Under the pieces are notes generated by a model, which worked only from the letters and a program-made list of their open reading frames with translations, ran no database searches and was not told where the DNA came from. A stretch of DNA of 64,000 nt from Photobacterium phosphoreum (GTDB taxonomy: Bacteria > Pseudomonadota > Gammaproteobacteria > Enterobacterales > Vibrionaceae). A program made the translations under genes and the position numbers. Numbering within the stretch: position 1 is the first letter of the stretch; each line of letters opens with the position of its first letter. The stretch covers positions 553,301-617,300 of the forward strand of contig NZ_MSCQ01000002.1 in the NCBI RefSeq assembly GCF_002954725.1. Direction: 5' to 3'. This document shows positions 8,571-17,833 of this stretch, piece by piece.

Positions 8571-8605
8571 AATCAAGGTAGCTGAATATACCTTGGTTAT
8601 TGTTT
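8571..8605 (+). terminator. hairpin terminator after thiE
   Basis: AATCAAGGTA and TACCTTGGTT form a stem around an eight-base loop and are followed by ATTGTTT. The position about 60 bp past thiE fits the end of the thiamine operon. Confidence 0.65.
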
Positions 8606-8656
8606 GGAGGATTATTAAAATATACTGACTATTGTTAATCTTGTTGTGATTAACGT

Positions 8657-8977
8657 TTAATCTTGCTGTGGTGAGCGTGGCGGCATCGTGGCACGTTCAA
8701 TGCTGCACTCATATGACCCCATTTCAAACTCACGACAAATCCACGGTCGATTTTCGTAAATAGTACATAACAAAGTATCGCGATCAACAGCGGCACACCA
8801 GCCATCATCAAGGCGTAGCATTACTTCACCACCCCATTCATCAATATCAATGTATTCTTCAGGTACACCCGTATCCGTAATAATCATCACTTCTAAACGG
8901 CAACAACATGCTTGGCACGTACTGCAAGTCATACTTGGATCGGGTTCAGTGCTTATATTGGTTATATCAATGGTCAT
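8657..8977 (-). CDS. YkgJ-family cysteine-cluster protein
   Basis: A 106-residue protein with the zinc/iron-chelating Cys pattern of the YkgJ/CxxCxxCC family (UPF0153). CSTCQACCC lies near the N-terminus, a single Cys in GWCAAVD, and CTIYENRPWICREFEMGSYEC downstream. The family probably binds metal through the eight conserved cysteines; its role is not established. It is monocistronic and convergent with the thiamine operon. Confidence 0.85.
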   Translation of the reverse strand: MTIDITNISTEPDPSMTCSTCQACCCRLEVMIITDTGVPEEYIDIDEWGGEVMLRLDDGWCAAVDRDTLLCTIYENRPWICREFEMGSYECSIERATMPPRSPQQD

Positions 8978-9219
8978 CTTTAATCATCGCCATGTTTTCT
9001 TGCGCGCATAGTAACTCAAACCCATACTAAAAACACGGTTCTCATGGCATTCAGTCATCGAACCCAATCAATTTTCTCCGTATAAAAAATAAGACAATTA
9101 TAATATTTAGACGGTAATTCTATTGATTACCCTTTTTGTACAGATATTTACGTTCACCTTCAAAAAATCCATGCTATTGTAATCAAATAAATAACAAAAA
9201 ATTAACCAAAAGGATGGTT

Positions 9220-9867
9220 ATGCACGATATTACAACAATGATAATTACAGTATTTATGGGCTTTTTTGCCATGATGAACCCGATTGCTAATACTGCTGTT
9301 TTTGTCGGAATGACAGGAAATCAAACCCCTGAACAGCGTAGAAAAACCGCCTTTAAAGCCCTTACCGCCGCCTTTTTTATTATCGCCACCTTCTGTCTTT
9401 TAGGTAAAGGGATCTTTGAATTATTCAGTATTACTTTACCTGCACTACGATTATCAGGCGGAATTCTAGTCTTTTTAGTCGGTTATCACATGTTACAAGG
9501 TGATAGTTCAAAGCTGCATTCAGAGTCTAAAATTGATGACGTCACCGAAGAAAAAGATATTTCTATATCACCTTTAGCATTACCTATTTTAGCGGGTCCT
9601 GGCACTATCGCGACCGCGATGAACTACTCAGCATCAGGATCATTTTTACACACTATTATCACGATTGTTGCTTTTGCAACCTTATGTTTAATTACCCTTG
9701 TGTGTTTTCTTTACGGCCCGAAACTGGTTGATAAGGTCGGTGAAGCTGGCATTACAATCACGACACGTCTAATGGGATTAATTTTGACAGTCATCGGCAT
9801 GCAGATGCTAATCCAAGGTGTCCATGACGCTTTCTTGTTGTTTGATACTGCTAATTTAACAAAATAA
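9220..9867 (+). CDS. MarC-family integral membrane protein (YhgN-like)
   Basis: A protein of about 215 residues with six hydrophobic segments and the family N-terminus FFAMMNPIANTAVFVGMT. LALPILAGPGTIATAM is the second conserved repeat. ATG 9220 is preferred because AAAAGGA precedes it at good spacing; earlier starts lack one. MarC proteins sit in the inner membrane; despite the name they have no proven drug-efflux role. It stands alone, followed by a long hairpin. Confidence 0.88.
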   Translation: MHDITTMIITVFMGFFAMMNPIANTAVFVGMTGNQTPEQRRKTAFKALTAAFFIIATFCLLGKGIFELFSITLPALRLSGGILVFLVGYHMLQGDSSKLHSESKIDDVTEEKDISISPLALPILAGPGTIATAMNYSASGSFLHTIITIVAFATLCLITLVCFLYGPKLVDKVGEAGITITTRLMGLILTVIGMQMLIQGVHDAFLLFDTANLTK

Positions 9868-9892
9868 TCACCTCAAATTAGTCCCTTTCCCT

Positions 9893-9937
9893 CAAGGTAA
9901 CAGCCTTAGTCTTTCTTTTTACAAGGCTGTTATCTTG
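9893..9937. terminator. long hairpin after the MarC-family gene
   Basis: Two 15-base arms (9893-9907 and 9923-9937) pair with a single mismatch around a T-rich 15-base loop. No clear U-run follows on the plus strand. It may be a terminator or an mRNA-stabilising hairpin. Confidence 0.55.
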
Positions 9938-10077
9938 CATTGGTTACATTTTCGCCCTCGACATTTACAAGCAAACCTCTGTATAATGCGCCCCCTTTAC
10001 ATCTATCTCTGTTTTCGTGCATCTTCTTTTGGCTTTGCTGCCAAAAAATCATCGAATAAAACTGCTAGGAATACCTC

Positions 10078-11682
10078 TTGATATCTACCGCAAACATTAC
10101 AATGCAATTTGGCGCTGAGCCGTTATTTGAAAACATTTCAGCTAAATTTGGTAACGGTAACCGCTATGGTCTTATCGGCGCTAATGGTTGCGGCAAATCA
10201 ACCTTCATGAAAATTCTTAGTGGTGCATTACCACCAAGTTCTGGCAACGTGTCTGTTTCTCCTGGACAGCGTTTAGGTACCCTAAGCCAAGACCAGTTTG
10301 CCTTTGAGCAATACACAGTTGTTGATGCGGTGATCATGGGTGATGCTGCGTTATGGAAAGTAAAACAAGAACGTGACCGTATTTACGCACTGCCAGAAAT
10401 GACAGAAGACGACGGCATGGCTGTTGCTGAGCTTGAAAGCGAGTTCGCAGAAATGGATGGCTACAGCGCAGAAAGTCGTGCTGGACAATTACTGCTTGAT
10501 GCCGGTATCGATGAAGAACTGCATTACGGCTTAATGTCACAAGTGGCACCTGGTTGGAAATTACGTGTGTTACTAGCACAAGCATTGTTCTCTAACCCTG
10601 ATATCTTGCTACTCGATGAGCCAACAAACAACTTGGACATTCACACAATCAACTGGCTTGCTGGCGAGTTGAACTTGCGTAAATGTACCATGATCATTAT
10701 TTCTCACGACCGTCACTTCTTGAACTCTGTATGTACACACATGGCAGATATCGACTACGGTGAGCTACGTATTTACCCTGGTAACTACGAAAAATTCATT
10801 GAAGCATCATCGCTGATTCAAGAGCAACTCTTATCAGAAAACGCGAAGAAAAGTGCTGAAATTAATGAACTTCAAGACTTCGTAAACCGTTTTGGTGCGA
10901 ATGCTTCAAAAGCAAAACAAGCAAGTTCTCGCGCTAAAAAAATGGATAAAATCAAACTTGATGAAGTGAAATCATCAAGCCGTTTAACGCCATCATTACA
11001 GTTCAAACCGGGTAAAGCCCTTTACCGTCAAGCATTGATTCTAGAAGAACTAGGTCATGGCTTTGATGGCGAAACTTTATTTGAAGCTGGCGATTTAATC
11101 TTAAACGCGGGTGAAAAATTAGCGATCATTGGTGAAAACGGTGTTGGTAAAACAACAATGTTACGTTGTTTAGTGAATGAACTAAAACACAACCACGGCG
11201 TGATCAAATGGTCTGAAAATGTTTCAATCGGTTACTGCCCTCAAGACAGCTCAGCTGATTTTGATAATGATTTAGGTATCTTTGATTGGATTTCACAGTG
11301 GCGTACTAAAGAACATGATGATCTAGCCGTACGTAGTATTCTAGGTCGTTTATTGTTCACGGCAGATGATATCAACAAAAAAGTGAAAAACTGTTCTGGT
11401 GGTGAGAAAAACCGTTTAATCTTTGGCAAGCTAATGATGCTAAATACTAACGTATTGGTAATGGATGAACCAACCAACCACATGGACATGGAAGCGATTG
11501 AAGCACTGAACAGTGCCCTAAAAGTGTATGAAGGTACGTTGATTTTTGTTAGCCATGACCGTGAATTCGTATCATCACTAGCCACCCGTATTATTGATAT
11601 TCGTGACAAGCAAGTGGTTAACTTCCACGGCACATTTGACGAATACATGTCAAACCTTGCTCTTGCCGGCAAAGTTATTTAA
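10078..11682 (+). CDS. ybiT: ABC-F ATPase YbiT
   Basis: A soluble ribosome-associated ABC-F protein with two nucleotide-binding domains. The first has GANGCGKST and [13 protein letters not shown]; the second has [23 protein letters not shown] and [12 protein letters not shown]. The linker between them (about residues 240-320) is the ribosome-contacting arm region. The N-terminus aligns by memory with E. coli YbiT (VTMQFGxxPLFENIS). Only a TTG start at 10078 preserves that N-terminus, and AGGA lies seven bases upstream. ABC-F proteins modulate translation; this subfamily is not a classic resistance factor. Confidence 0.93.
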   Translation: MISTANITMQFGAEPLFENISAKFGNGNRYGLIGANGCGKSTFMKILSGALPPSSGNVSVSPGQRLGTLSQDQFAFEQYTVVDAVIMGDAALWKVKQERDRIYALPEMTEDDGMAVAELESEFAEMDGYSAESRAGQLLLDAGIDEELHYGLMSQVAPGWKLRVLLAQALFSNPDILLLDEPTNNLDIHTINWLAGELNLRKCTMIIISHDRHFLNSVCTHMADIDYGELRIYPGNYEKFIEASSLIQEQLLSENAKKSAEINELQDFVNRFGANASKAKQASSRAKKMDKIKLDEVKSSSRLTPSLQFKPGKALYRQALILEELGHGFDGETLFEAGDLILNAGEKLAIIGENGVGKTTMLRCLVNELKHNHGVIKWSENVSIGYCPQDSSADFDNDLGIFDWISQWRTKEHDDLAVRSILGRLLFTADDINKKVKNCSGGEKNRLIFGKLMMLNTNVLVMDEPTNHMDMEAIEALNSALKVYEGTLIFVSHDREFVSSLATRIIDIRDKQVVNFHGTFDEYMSNLALAGKVI

Positions 11683-11695
11683 TAAATAACATGGG

Positions 11696-11736
11696 CAGCA
11701 AGTTATCGGCTTTAAGATAACTTGCTGTCTTATTTA
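11696..11736 (+). terminator. terminator after ybiT
   Basis: AGCAAGTTATC (11697-11707) and GATAACTTGCT (11716-11726) form a perfect 11-bp stem followed by a T-rich tract. It lies between convergent ybiT and the oxidoreductase gene and could act for both. Confidence 0.85.
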
Positions 11737-11741
11737 TTTTA

Positions 11742-12713
11742 TTAAGCTAATATCTGTGACATTACCCAACCAGTATGAGTGGCGGTTTTACCTGTCGATG
11801 GATGTTGTTGTCCTTCAAAAAGTTGTTTACGCATATTATCAATGTGATACAACTGAATATTAGAGGGGTTTTCAATCGTAATCTGTTGCTGCTTATCACC
11901 AATAATGACTTCTATGGGTGCTTCATCAAACACAGAAAAACGTATTTCACCTTGGCTACCATAAATCACCACGTTATCTTGACGTGAATGACCACCAAAA
12001 TTCCAACTGCCACTTCCAGTCACACCATTCGCATGTAACCAGCAGGCACTCACTGCATCTAACGCGGTGTATAAATGCTGTTGATTGATACCCACGCCTT
12101 TAACTGTCGAAAAATCACCCAATAAATACGCGAATAAATCTAAGCCATGACTGGCAAGATCATCAAAATAGCCACCAGCGGCAATCATTTTATCGGTCCG
12201 CCAGTTATATTGCTGAGAGATATCCATAGGGTTTGCTGGCTTATTTAAATGCCAACTAATATGACGTATGTCGCCAATATTTCCATCATCAAGCAACTGT
12301 TTTATATGATTAAAACGTGGTAAAGATCGACGATAATAAGCAACAAATAATGGTAACTGTGCAGCTTCAAATGCCGCAACAATCGCTTGGCAATCAGCAT
12401 AATTTGGTGCTAATGGTTTCTCGACGCAACAAATTTTTCCAGCTTGTGCCACCTTTAATGCTAACGCTTTATGGCTATCGGGCGGTGTCGCAATATAAAT
12501 CGCATCAATTGTAGGGTCATTAATTAACGTATCCGCATCTACATGAACCGTGTCGATATTATGTCGAGCCGCATAATCTTGAGCTAACGTTTGATCACGA
12601 CGGGTAACTGCCGCTAAAGTGAAATTTTCAACTTTTTGATAAGCTGGGCCACTTTTAACTTCGGTTACTGCACCACAGCCAATCATGCCCCACCGGATCA
12701 TGTTTGTGTTCAT
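11742..12713 (-). CDS. Gfo/Idh/MocA-family NAD(P)-dependent oxidoreductase
   Basis: A 323-residue dehydrogenase. The N-terminal Rossmann fold begins RWGMIGCGAVTEVKSGPAY, and the conserved EKPLAPNYADCQ motif (EKP near residue 98) follows AGKICC. GGYFDDLASHGLDLF carries the usual catalytic Asp/His region. Substrates of this family are mostly sugars or related polyols, but nothing nearby identifies this one. An ATTC microsatellite lies in its upstream region. Confidence 0.88.
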   Translation of the reverse strand: MNTNMIRWGMIGCGAVTEVKSGPAYQKVENFTLAAVTRRDQTLAQDYAARHNIDTVHVDADTLINDPTIDAIYIATPPDSHKALALKVAQAGKICCVEKPLAPNYADCQAIVAAFEAAQLPLFVAYYRRSLPRFNHIKQLLDDGNIGDIRHISWHLNKPANPMDISQQYNWRTDKMIAAGGYFDDLASHGLDLFAYLLGDFSTVKGVGINQQHLYTALDAVSACWLHANGVTGSGSWNFGGHSRQDNVVIYGSQGEIRFSVFDEAPIEVIIGDKQQQITIENPSNIQLYHIDNMRKQLFEGQQHPSTGKTATHTGWVMSQILA

Positions 12714-12746
12714 TATCTAAGTCCTTTTCATTTTATTGGTATATTT

Positions 12747-12769
12747 ATTCATTCATTCATTCATTCATT
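12747..12769. repeat. ATTC tetranucleotide microsatellite
   Basis: Nearly six tandem ATTC units lie 34-56 bp before the oxidoreductase ATG on its 5' side. Slippage would change spacing in the promoter or leader by 4 bp steps. Confidence 0.85.
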
Positions 12770-12876
12770 AAAAATAGCGTATTACAACGATAACCAGCGC
12801 ATATAATCTGCGTTAGCTATAGTTTATGGTATAAATTACGTATACTGCGAATAACCACCCTAACTAGATAATCATC

Positions 12877-13377
12877 ATGACAAGCATTACTTTCATCACC
12901 AATGTTGGCAATATCGAAATCAGCCTTAATAAACAAAAAGCCCCTGTCACGGTACGTAATTTTATTCAATATTGCCGTGATGGTTTTTATAACGATACCA
13001 TTTTTCATCGTGTTATTGAGGGATTTATGATTCAAGGCGGCGGGCATACTGAAGACTTACTAGAAAAGCCAACTCGCGATCCTATTGTGAATGAAGCAAA
13101 TCGTGGTCTTAAAAACACCATTGGTACGATTGCAATGGCGCGAACAGATGCTCCCCATTCAGCAACTGCACAATTTTTCATTAATCTCGCTAACAATGAT
13201 TGTCTTGATTATACGGCAACGACAAACAGGGGTTGGGGTTATACCGTTTTTGGTAATGTTACGGCAGGAATGGATGTTGTGACTAAAATAGCCCAAGAGA
13301 AGACAACAACGGTACAAGGTTATGACGATGTTCCGTGTCATGCAATAATCATCAAACAAGTGACAATTAACGAATAA
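12877..13377 (+). CDS. ppiB: peptidyl-prolyl cis-trans isomerase B (cyclophilin)
   Basis: A 166-residue cytoplasmic cyclophilin that speeds proline isomerisation. The family motifs are intact: VRNFIQYCRDGFYNDTIFHRVIEGFMIQGGG with the catalytic Arg, and SATAQFFINLANN. There is no signal peptide, which separates it from PpiA. It is a single gene with no clear operon partner. Confidence 0.93.
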   Translation: MTSITFITNVGNIEISLNKQKAPVTVRNFIQYCRDGFYNDTIFHRVIEGFMIQGGGHTEDLLEKPTRDPIVNEANRGLKNTIGTIAMARTDAPHSATAQFFINLANNDCLDYTATTNRGWGYTVFGNVTAGMDVVTKIAQEKTTTVQGYDDVPCHAIIIKQVTINE

Positions 13378-13445
13378 GTCTTTTGCTCGTGTTTAAGAGC
13401 GTTGAATGATTGTCATCGCTCCTATTACACACTTATCTTACTTAA

Positions 13446-13814
13446 CTAACGAGATAAGGTTTTAGTTTTAATGATAATCTCAGCATGTTTCGCTGAAATA
13501 GGCATCACTTTTAACGAATGCACATTACTACCACCAGTATTACCGATGGGAACATCATCAATCGCAGTTAATAATGCAGCACCGACAATGCGTATAAGCT
13601 GCCCATTGATCTCTTTAATATCACGTTGTTTTATCGCCCAACACAACATCAAATAATGCACCTTAACATGCCAATAGGTTGATTCCTGACCTAACACATG
13701 TGCATTTTCTAAATACCGAAATTCCGTTGCCGGATCATCCCTTTTTTGCGCTCTATATGCATTGATCATTTCTTTTTTTACATAAGGCGCGATATTTTGG
13801 CTAAAATTACTCAT
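13446..13814 (-). CDS. DUF3703 family protein
   Basis: A 122-residue protein matching the DUF3703 pattern as I know it: an N-terminal helix region (VKKEMINAYRAQKR), FRYLENAHVLGQESTYWHVKVHYLML, GQLIRIVGAALLTAI and the closing PIGNTGGSNVHSLKVMPI. Function is unknown. Members often lie near metal or mercury resistance genes; none is visible here. GGAGGGATAATG gives a good ribosome site. Confidence 0.8.
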   Translation of the reverse strand: MSNFSQNIAPYVKKEMINAYRAQKRDDPATEFRYLENAHVLGQESTYWHVKVHYLMLCWAIKQRDIKEINGQLIRIVGAALLTAIDDVPIGNTGGSNVHSLKVMPISAKHAEIIIKTKTLSR

Positions 13815-13866
13815 TATCCCTCCGAGTCATTATTCATCCTTAAATAATTAACCAACGATACATCTA

Positions 13867-14181
13867 TTAGCGTAGTGTAACCGCAGTACCAAACGCTAAT
13901 AATTCACACGAACCATCCATAATTGCACTGGTAGTAAAGCGAATGCCAACAACAGCATCAGCGCCTAACACTAAAGCCTCTGCTTCTAAACGGGACATGG
14001 CTTGAGCACGCGCTTCATTAAACATTTCGGTATATCCTTTTAGCTCGCCACCCACAATACCTTTTAGGCTTGCCATAATATCGCGACCAATATGTTTTGA
14101 TTGCACAACATTCCCCGTTACTACACCTAGTATAGTAATAATTTCGTGCCCAGGAACCGTTTCTGTTGTTGAAAATATCAT
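13867..14181 (-). CDS. YbjQ family (UPF0145) protein
   Basis: A 104-residue protein with the YbjQ pattern: TTETVPGHEIITILGVVTGN at the N-terminus, then GGELKGYTEMFNEARAQAM and GADAVVGIRFTTS. The family forms small oligomeric domains called heavy-metal-binding in databases, without a proven role. It lies 52 bp downstream of the DUF3703 gene on the same strand and may be cotranscribed with it. Confidence 0.9.
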   Translation of the reverse strand: MIFSTTETVPGHEIITILGVVTGNVVQSKHIGRDIMASLKGIVGGELKGYTEMFNEARAQAMSRLEAEALVLGADAVVGIRFTTSAIMDGSCELLAFGTAVTLR

Positions 14182-14430
14182 GATATGAGACTCTAGTTCA
14201 GTTGGCTATCAAACACCGCACAAATATAAACTATTGAGTTTACTTTTTCCACAATTTCAATAACACGTAAAAATACACTTCCACATGGTAAAAAATAACA
14301 TATAACGATTATTATGATTAAAAAAGGTCTCGTGTGAATAAAAACAGAGATATTTTAGGCGCCTATTTGGCTACAAGCATTATAGTCATCAAAAAAAGCA
14401 TAATATGCTCTCATTTATATGGATATAGCG

Positions 14431-14712
14431 TTACGTTTTTTTTGTGATTTTTTTATAAGCTATAAGCACTAAAGAGGCAAATGCCGTTATAAAATTAGCA
14501 TTGTTATACTCTTCCACTGCATAGATGAAATTGGATTTAAAATGCTCAACAGCTTCTTCCTGCGTATCAGCAAAGATCACATCATCTTCAACTTCAAACC
14601 CTGCCGCTAATAATTGCTGTTTTTGTTCCATAAATTGCTCATCAGCCATATCTACATACGTAAATTGTTGGCGATTTGAATTAGGTATACAAAAAAATTG
14701 ATATTTAGTCAT
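14431..14712 (-). CDS. hypothetical protein, 93 residues
   Basis: I do not recognise this family. It is acidic in the middle (FEVEDDVIFADTQEEAVEHFKSN) and has a hydrophobic stretch near the C-terminus (FITAFASLVLIAYKK) ending in lysines. The ATG has GGAGGGTTAACTG upstream, a convincing ribosome site, so I take it as a real gene. Confidence 0.65.
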   Translation of the reverse strand: MTKYQFFCIPNSNRQQFTYVDMADEQFMEQKQQLLAAGFEVEDDVIFADTQEEAVEHFKSNFIYAVEEYNNANFITAFASLVLIAYKKITKKT

Positions 14713-14850
14713 CAGTTAACCCTCCATGTAACTAACATCAATTATGCTAAAATGGCATTTACTTGCAACTATTTATCACATTAAATATGTCAATAATCAT
14801 ACCTAGATCACATCAAAAACAACTTGTTACATCATAAAATACCATCAGTC

Positions 14851-15171
14851 TTATAAATCACTACAGCTACAAGTTACTGCAGGAAAATACGTCATTTTAT
14901 TGTCTCGAAATAGCATCATTGCGGTATCAATAAATGACATAATATAGTCACGTTGTTGACTAAAGGGTTGCTCGAAAATCCAACCACCGCATCCATAACC
15001 AACCAAAGGCAAACTTTCACGATCAATTGCTGGATCCTCGGCAATTTCAATAATTAGGGTGGTTGATGTCGATGATAAACACCACGAATAGCCTTGTACT
15101 ATCCCGCTACCGTTGACTTTAGAATCAATACTTATAGCGCCACGATAATATGCATTCTTTATTTCAATCAT
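14851..15171 (-). CDS. hypothetical protein, 106 residues
   Basis: No family recognised. The protein is soluble and ends TYFPAVTCSCSDL, with a CxC pair that could bind metal. GYGCGGWIFEQPF lies in the middle. There is no signal peptide. It is monocistronic. Confidence 0.6.
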   Translation of the reverse strand: MIEIKNAYYRGAISIDSKVNGSGIVQGYSWCLSSTSTTLIIEIAEDPAIDRESLPLVGYGCGGWIFEQPFSQQRDYIMSFIDTAMMLFRDNKMTYFPAVTCSCSDL

Positions 15172-15506
15172 GATTTAAACCTAATCTTATTCTGAATGAT
15201 TTCATTGTTATTAATCACATACATTATATTAAAAAACTTAAAATACAATCAGGTAGATTATTTATCATTATAAATATGCAAAAATAATAACTAACAAATC
15301 AGGTTAAGTAAAAATTAAACTATTATTAATAATATTCAATTTTACAAAATAAAAAATAAGATTATAGTTTGTCGTATTAAAATCAGTAAAATAATATAAA
15401 CATTTTATTCTTAATGCTTAAAATATAAGATTAATATTAATGTTTCCTATAAAAGTAGAGATATCACACGCTATATGTGAATCTTCTCTCATTAAAAAGT
15501 AATTCT
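15172..15506. other. AT-rich intergenic region
   Basis: About 335 bp between divergent genes, very AT-rich and rich in TTAATAT and TAAAAT tracts. It must hold promoters for both sides. I see no gene, strong hairpin or known operator. Confidence 0.5.
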
Positions 15507-16628
15507 ATGACAAATAATAAGCAACAAATTGAACTACAAAAAGAGATGGGACCTAATTGGTTTGCATCAGTCATGGGTACAGGTATTATCGCCAATGCCG
15601 CAGTCGGCTTACCATTTATAGGTAAAGACTTAGTCGGTTTTTCAACTGTCGTTTGGTTAATTGCCTTTGCAATGCTGATCTTTATGACTATCGTCAAAAG
15701 TTATCAAACCATCACCAAGCCACATATTATTAAACGCCAATTTAATGATCCTGTGATGTCTCAATTCTTTGGTGCACCACCTATGGCGTTCTTAACTGTG
15801 GCTGGCGGTACTCTTTTATTAGGTCCTCACCTTTTCGGCCAAAGTCTTGCGCTTAATATTGCTTGGCCATTATTTTGGATCGGTACCATTAGCGGTATTA
15901 TTACAGCTATTATTATTCCTTATCGTTTATTTACTCATAATGAAGTTCACGATGACGCAGCATTTGGTGGCTGGTTAATGCCAGTGGTACCGCCTATGGT
16001 ATCTGCGACTATCGGTTCAATGTTCTTAGCTCATATGCCCCATTCTGCTGCTCAACAAACGTTGCTTTACGGCATGTATGCTTGTTTTGGTATCAGCTTA
16101 ATGGCGTCAATTATTATTATTACGCTAATTTGGAGCCGCCTAGCGCATGCTGGTACTTCAGGTAGTGCTCGTGTGCCAACATTATGGATTGTATTAGGTC
16201 CACTCGGTCAGTCAATTACAGCAGCTGGTTGTTTAGGTACAGCGGCACTGATTACCGTTAATGAACCCATTGCGAGTGCAATGAATGTCATGGCGATTTT
16301 ATATGGCGTGCCGATTTGGGGTTTTGCTATGTTATGGTTCTGTGTTGCCGCGTTATTAACTCTACGTGCAATGCGCCGTAAAATGCCATTTGCATTAACG
16401 TGGTGGGCATTTACCTTCCCCGTGGGAACATGTGTAACGGGTACAACACAATTAGCTCACCATACTGGTTTACCTGCTTTTCAATGGGCGGCAATTATTC
16501 TATTCGCATTCTTAATTTTAGCATGGGTTACCGCTGCATTAGGAACACTTAAAGGCTTTAAACACGGCAAGATTTTCAATAATCCAACGTCAGTCGTTCA
16601 TATTAAGTCTAAAAAAGGCAATAACTAA
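15507..16628 (+). CDS. TDT-family (TehA-like) membrane transporter
   Basis: A polytopic inner-membrane protein of about 373 residues with roughly ten hydrophobic segments. The opening GPNWFASVMGTGIIANAA and later FTFPVGTCVTGTTQLA fit the tellurite-resistance/dicarboxylate transporter (TDT) family, which includes TehA, Mae1 and SLAC1-type channels. ATG 15507 is preferred over GTG 15477 because alignment-like family starts lie close to EMGPNWF; the ribosome site is weak. Substrate unknown. Confidence 0.85.
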   Translation: MTNNKQQIELQKEMGPNWFASVMGTGIIANAAVGLPFIGKDLVGFSTVVWLIAFAMLIFMTIVKSYQTITKPHIIKRQFNDPVMSQFFGAPPMAFLTVAGGTLLLGPHLFGQSLALNIAWPLFWIGTISGIITAIIIPYRLFTHNEVHDDAAFGGWLMPVVPPMVSATIGSMFLAHMPHSAAQQTLLYGMYACFGISLMASIIIITLIWSRLAHAGTSGSARVPTLWIVLGPLGQSITAAGCLGTAALITVNEPIASAMNVMAILYGVPIWGFAMLWFCVAALLTLRAMRRKMPFALTWWAFTFPVGTCVTGTTQLAHHTGLPAFQWAAIILFAFLILAWVTAALGTLKGFKHGKIFNNPTSVVHIKSKKGNN

Positions 16629-16635
16629 CATTAAT

Positions 16636-16690
16636 AAGCTCAGTGACACTTTTCGTAATAACCGTTAGTGATCACTGAGCTTTTTGTCTT
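16636..16690 (+). terminator. terminator after the TDT transporter
   Basis: AAGCTCAGTGA and TCACTGAGCTTTTT form an 11-bp stem with a long loop and a run of five T. It lies between convergent genes. Confidence 0.8.
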
Positions 16691-16716
16691 TCTGCTTATA
16701 TTGAAATCAAATAAGA

Positions 16717-17646
16717 TTAAGCCGTTACCGCTTTTTTAGTACGTAAACTTCCTATCACATTAATAAATGCACCTAAAATAATCATGCCTCCCCCTGCTAA
16801 TGTCCACACCGACGGCACTTCGCTAAAGACCAACCATCCTAGAATAATAGAAAATACCACTTGGATATAGGAATAAGCGGTCGCTTTACTGGCCACTTCT
16901 GTTTTCATTGCTTTGGTTAAACCCACTTGTCCAAACTGTGTGAAAATACCTACGAAGAATAATAATCCCAGCGCTTCTTTTGATGGCATCACAAAATCAT
17001 TCCCCAATAAAACCACCGATAACGGCAGTGCTATTAACGGGAAATAAAGAATGATCACTGAACTATCTTCAGTACTGCTTAAACGTTTTACAATAATATA
17101 AGACACACCACTGCCAAACGCGCCTAACAATGCAATGCCAATACTAAATAACGGTAATTGTTGGACATGATTGAGTGTTAATCCTGATCCAACCATCAAC
17201 AACAAGCCAATAATTGAACAGAAAATACAAATGATGGTACTGATATGTATTTTTTCTTTAAGGAAAAGTATCGCTAAAATCGCCGTAAAAACAGGATTAA
17301 GATACTGTAAAATAGTGGCTTCAGCTAAAGGTAAGGTTGATACTGCATAATACACACAAATTAATGCTAATGATCCAGTAACACCTCGGGTTAACAATAA
17401 CTTACGATTATTCCCCCATACACAAATACTTTTGCGCTTCACGTCAGCATAACTAATCAGTAATGATACAATCGCTCGCGCAGCAACAATTTCAAACACT
17501 GGAATACCATAGGTATGGACTAATTTGACGCAACTCGACATCAATGCGAAGGCAAGTGCAGACATCAGCATATATCTAACGCCAATCGGGATTTTATTTA
17601 AAGAGATATTTGGCATGGTCAGCAGTTCATTAACATAAACAACCAT
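16717..17646 (-). CDS. EamA/DMT-family transporter
   Basis: About 300 residues with ten hydrophobic segments arranged as two EamA repeats (first half RYMLMSALAFALMSSCVKL, second half LFSIGIALLGAFGSGVSYIIVKRL). The repeat ends show the usual LPLAEATILQYLNPVFTAIL and SYIQVVFSIILGWLVFSE. These carriers export metabolites; the substrate is not predictable. The start could be ATG 17646 or the internal ATG 17616; neither has a clear ribosome site. Confidence 0.85.
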   Translation of the reverse strand: MVVYVNELLTMPNISLNKIPIGVRYMLMSALAFALMSSCVKLVHTYGIPVFEIVAARAIVSLLISYADVKRKSICVWGNNRKLLLTRGVTGSLALICVYYAVSTLPLAEATILQYLNPVFTAILAILFLKEKIHISTIICIFCSIIGLLLMVGSGLTLNHVQQLPLFSIGIALLGAFGSGVSYIIVKRLSSTEDSSVIILYFPLIALPLSVVLLGNDFVMPSKEALGLLFFVGIFTQFGQVGLTKAMKTEVASKATAYSYIQVVFSIILGWLVFSEVPSVWTLAGGGMIILGAFINVIGSLRTKKAVTA

Positions 17647-17833
17647 TTTATGAAAAAAAACCTCAACCTCGCAAGCGTTATATCGTCCACTTCGTTTTCA
17701 TTCAACATATTATAGATGTCTGTTACTACGACTGAAAAATGAACTGAAAATTAACAAAATGAGATTGCCATTGCTGATCTGTTCATTTCAATTAACAAGC
17801 ATAGAATAAAAATCAATTTTATAAACTTAATTA

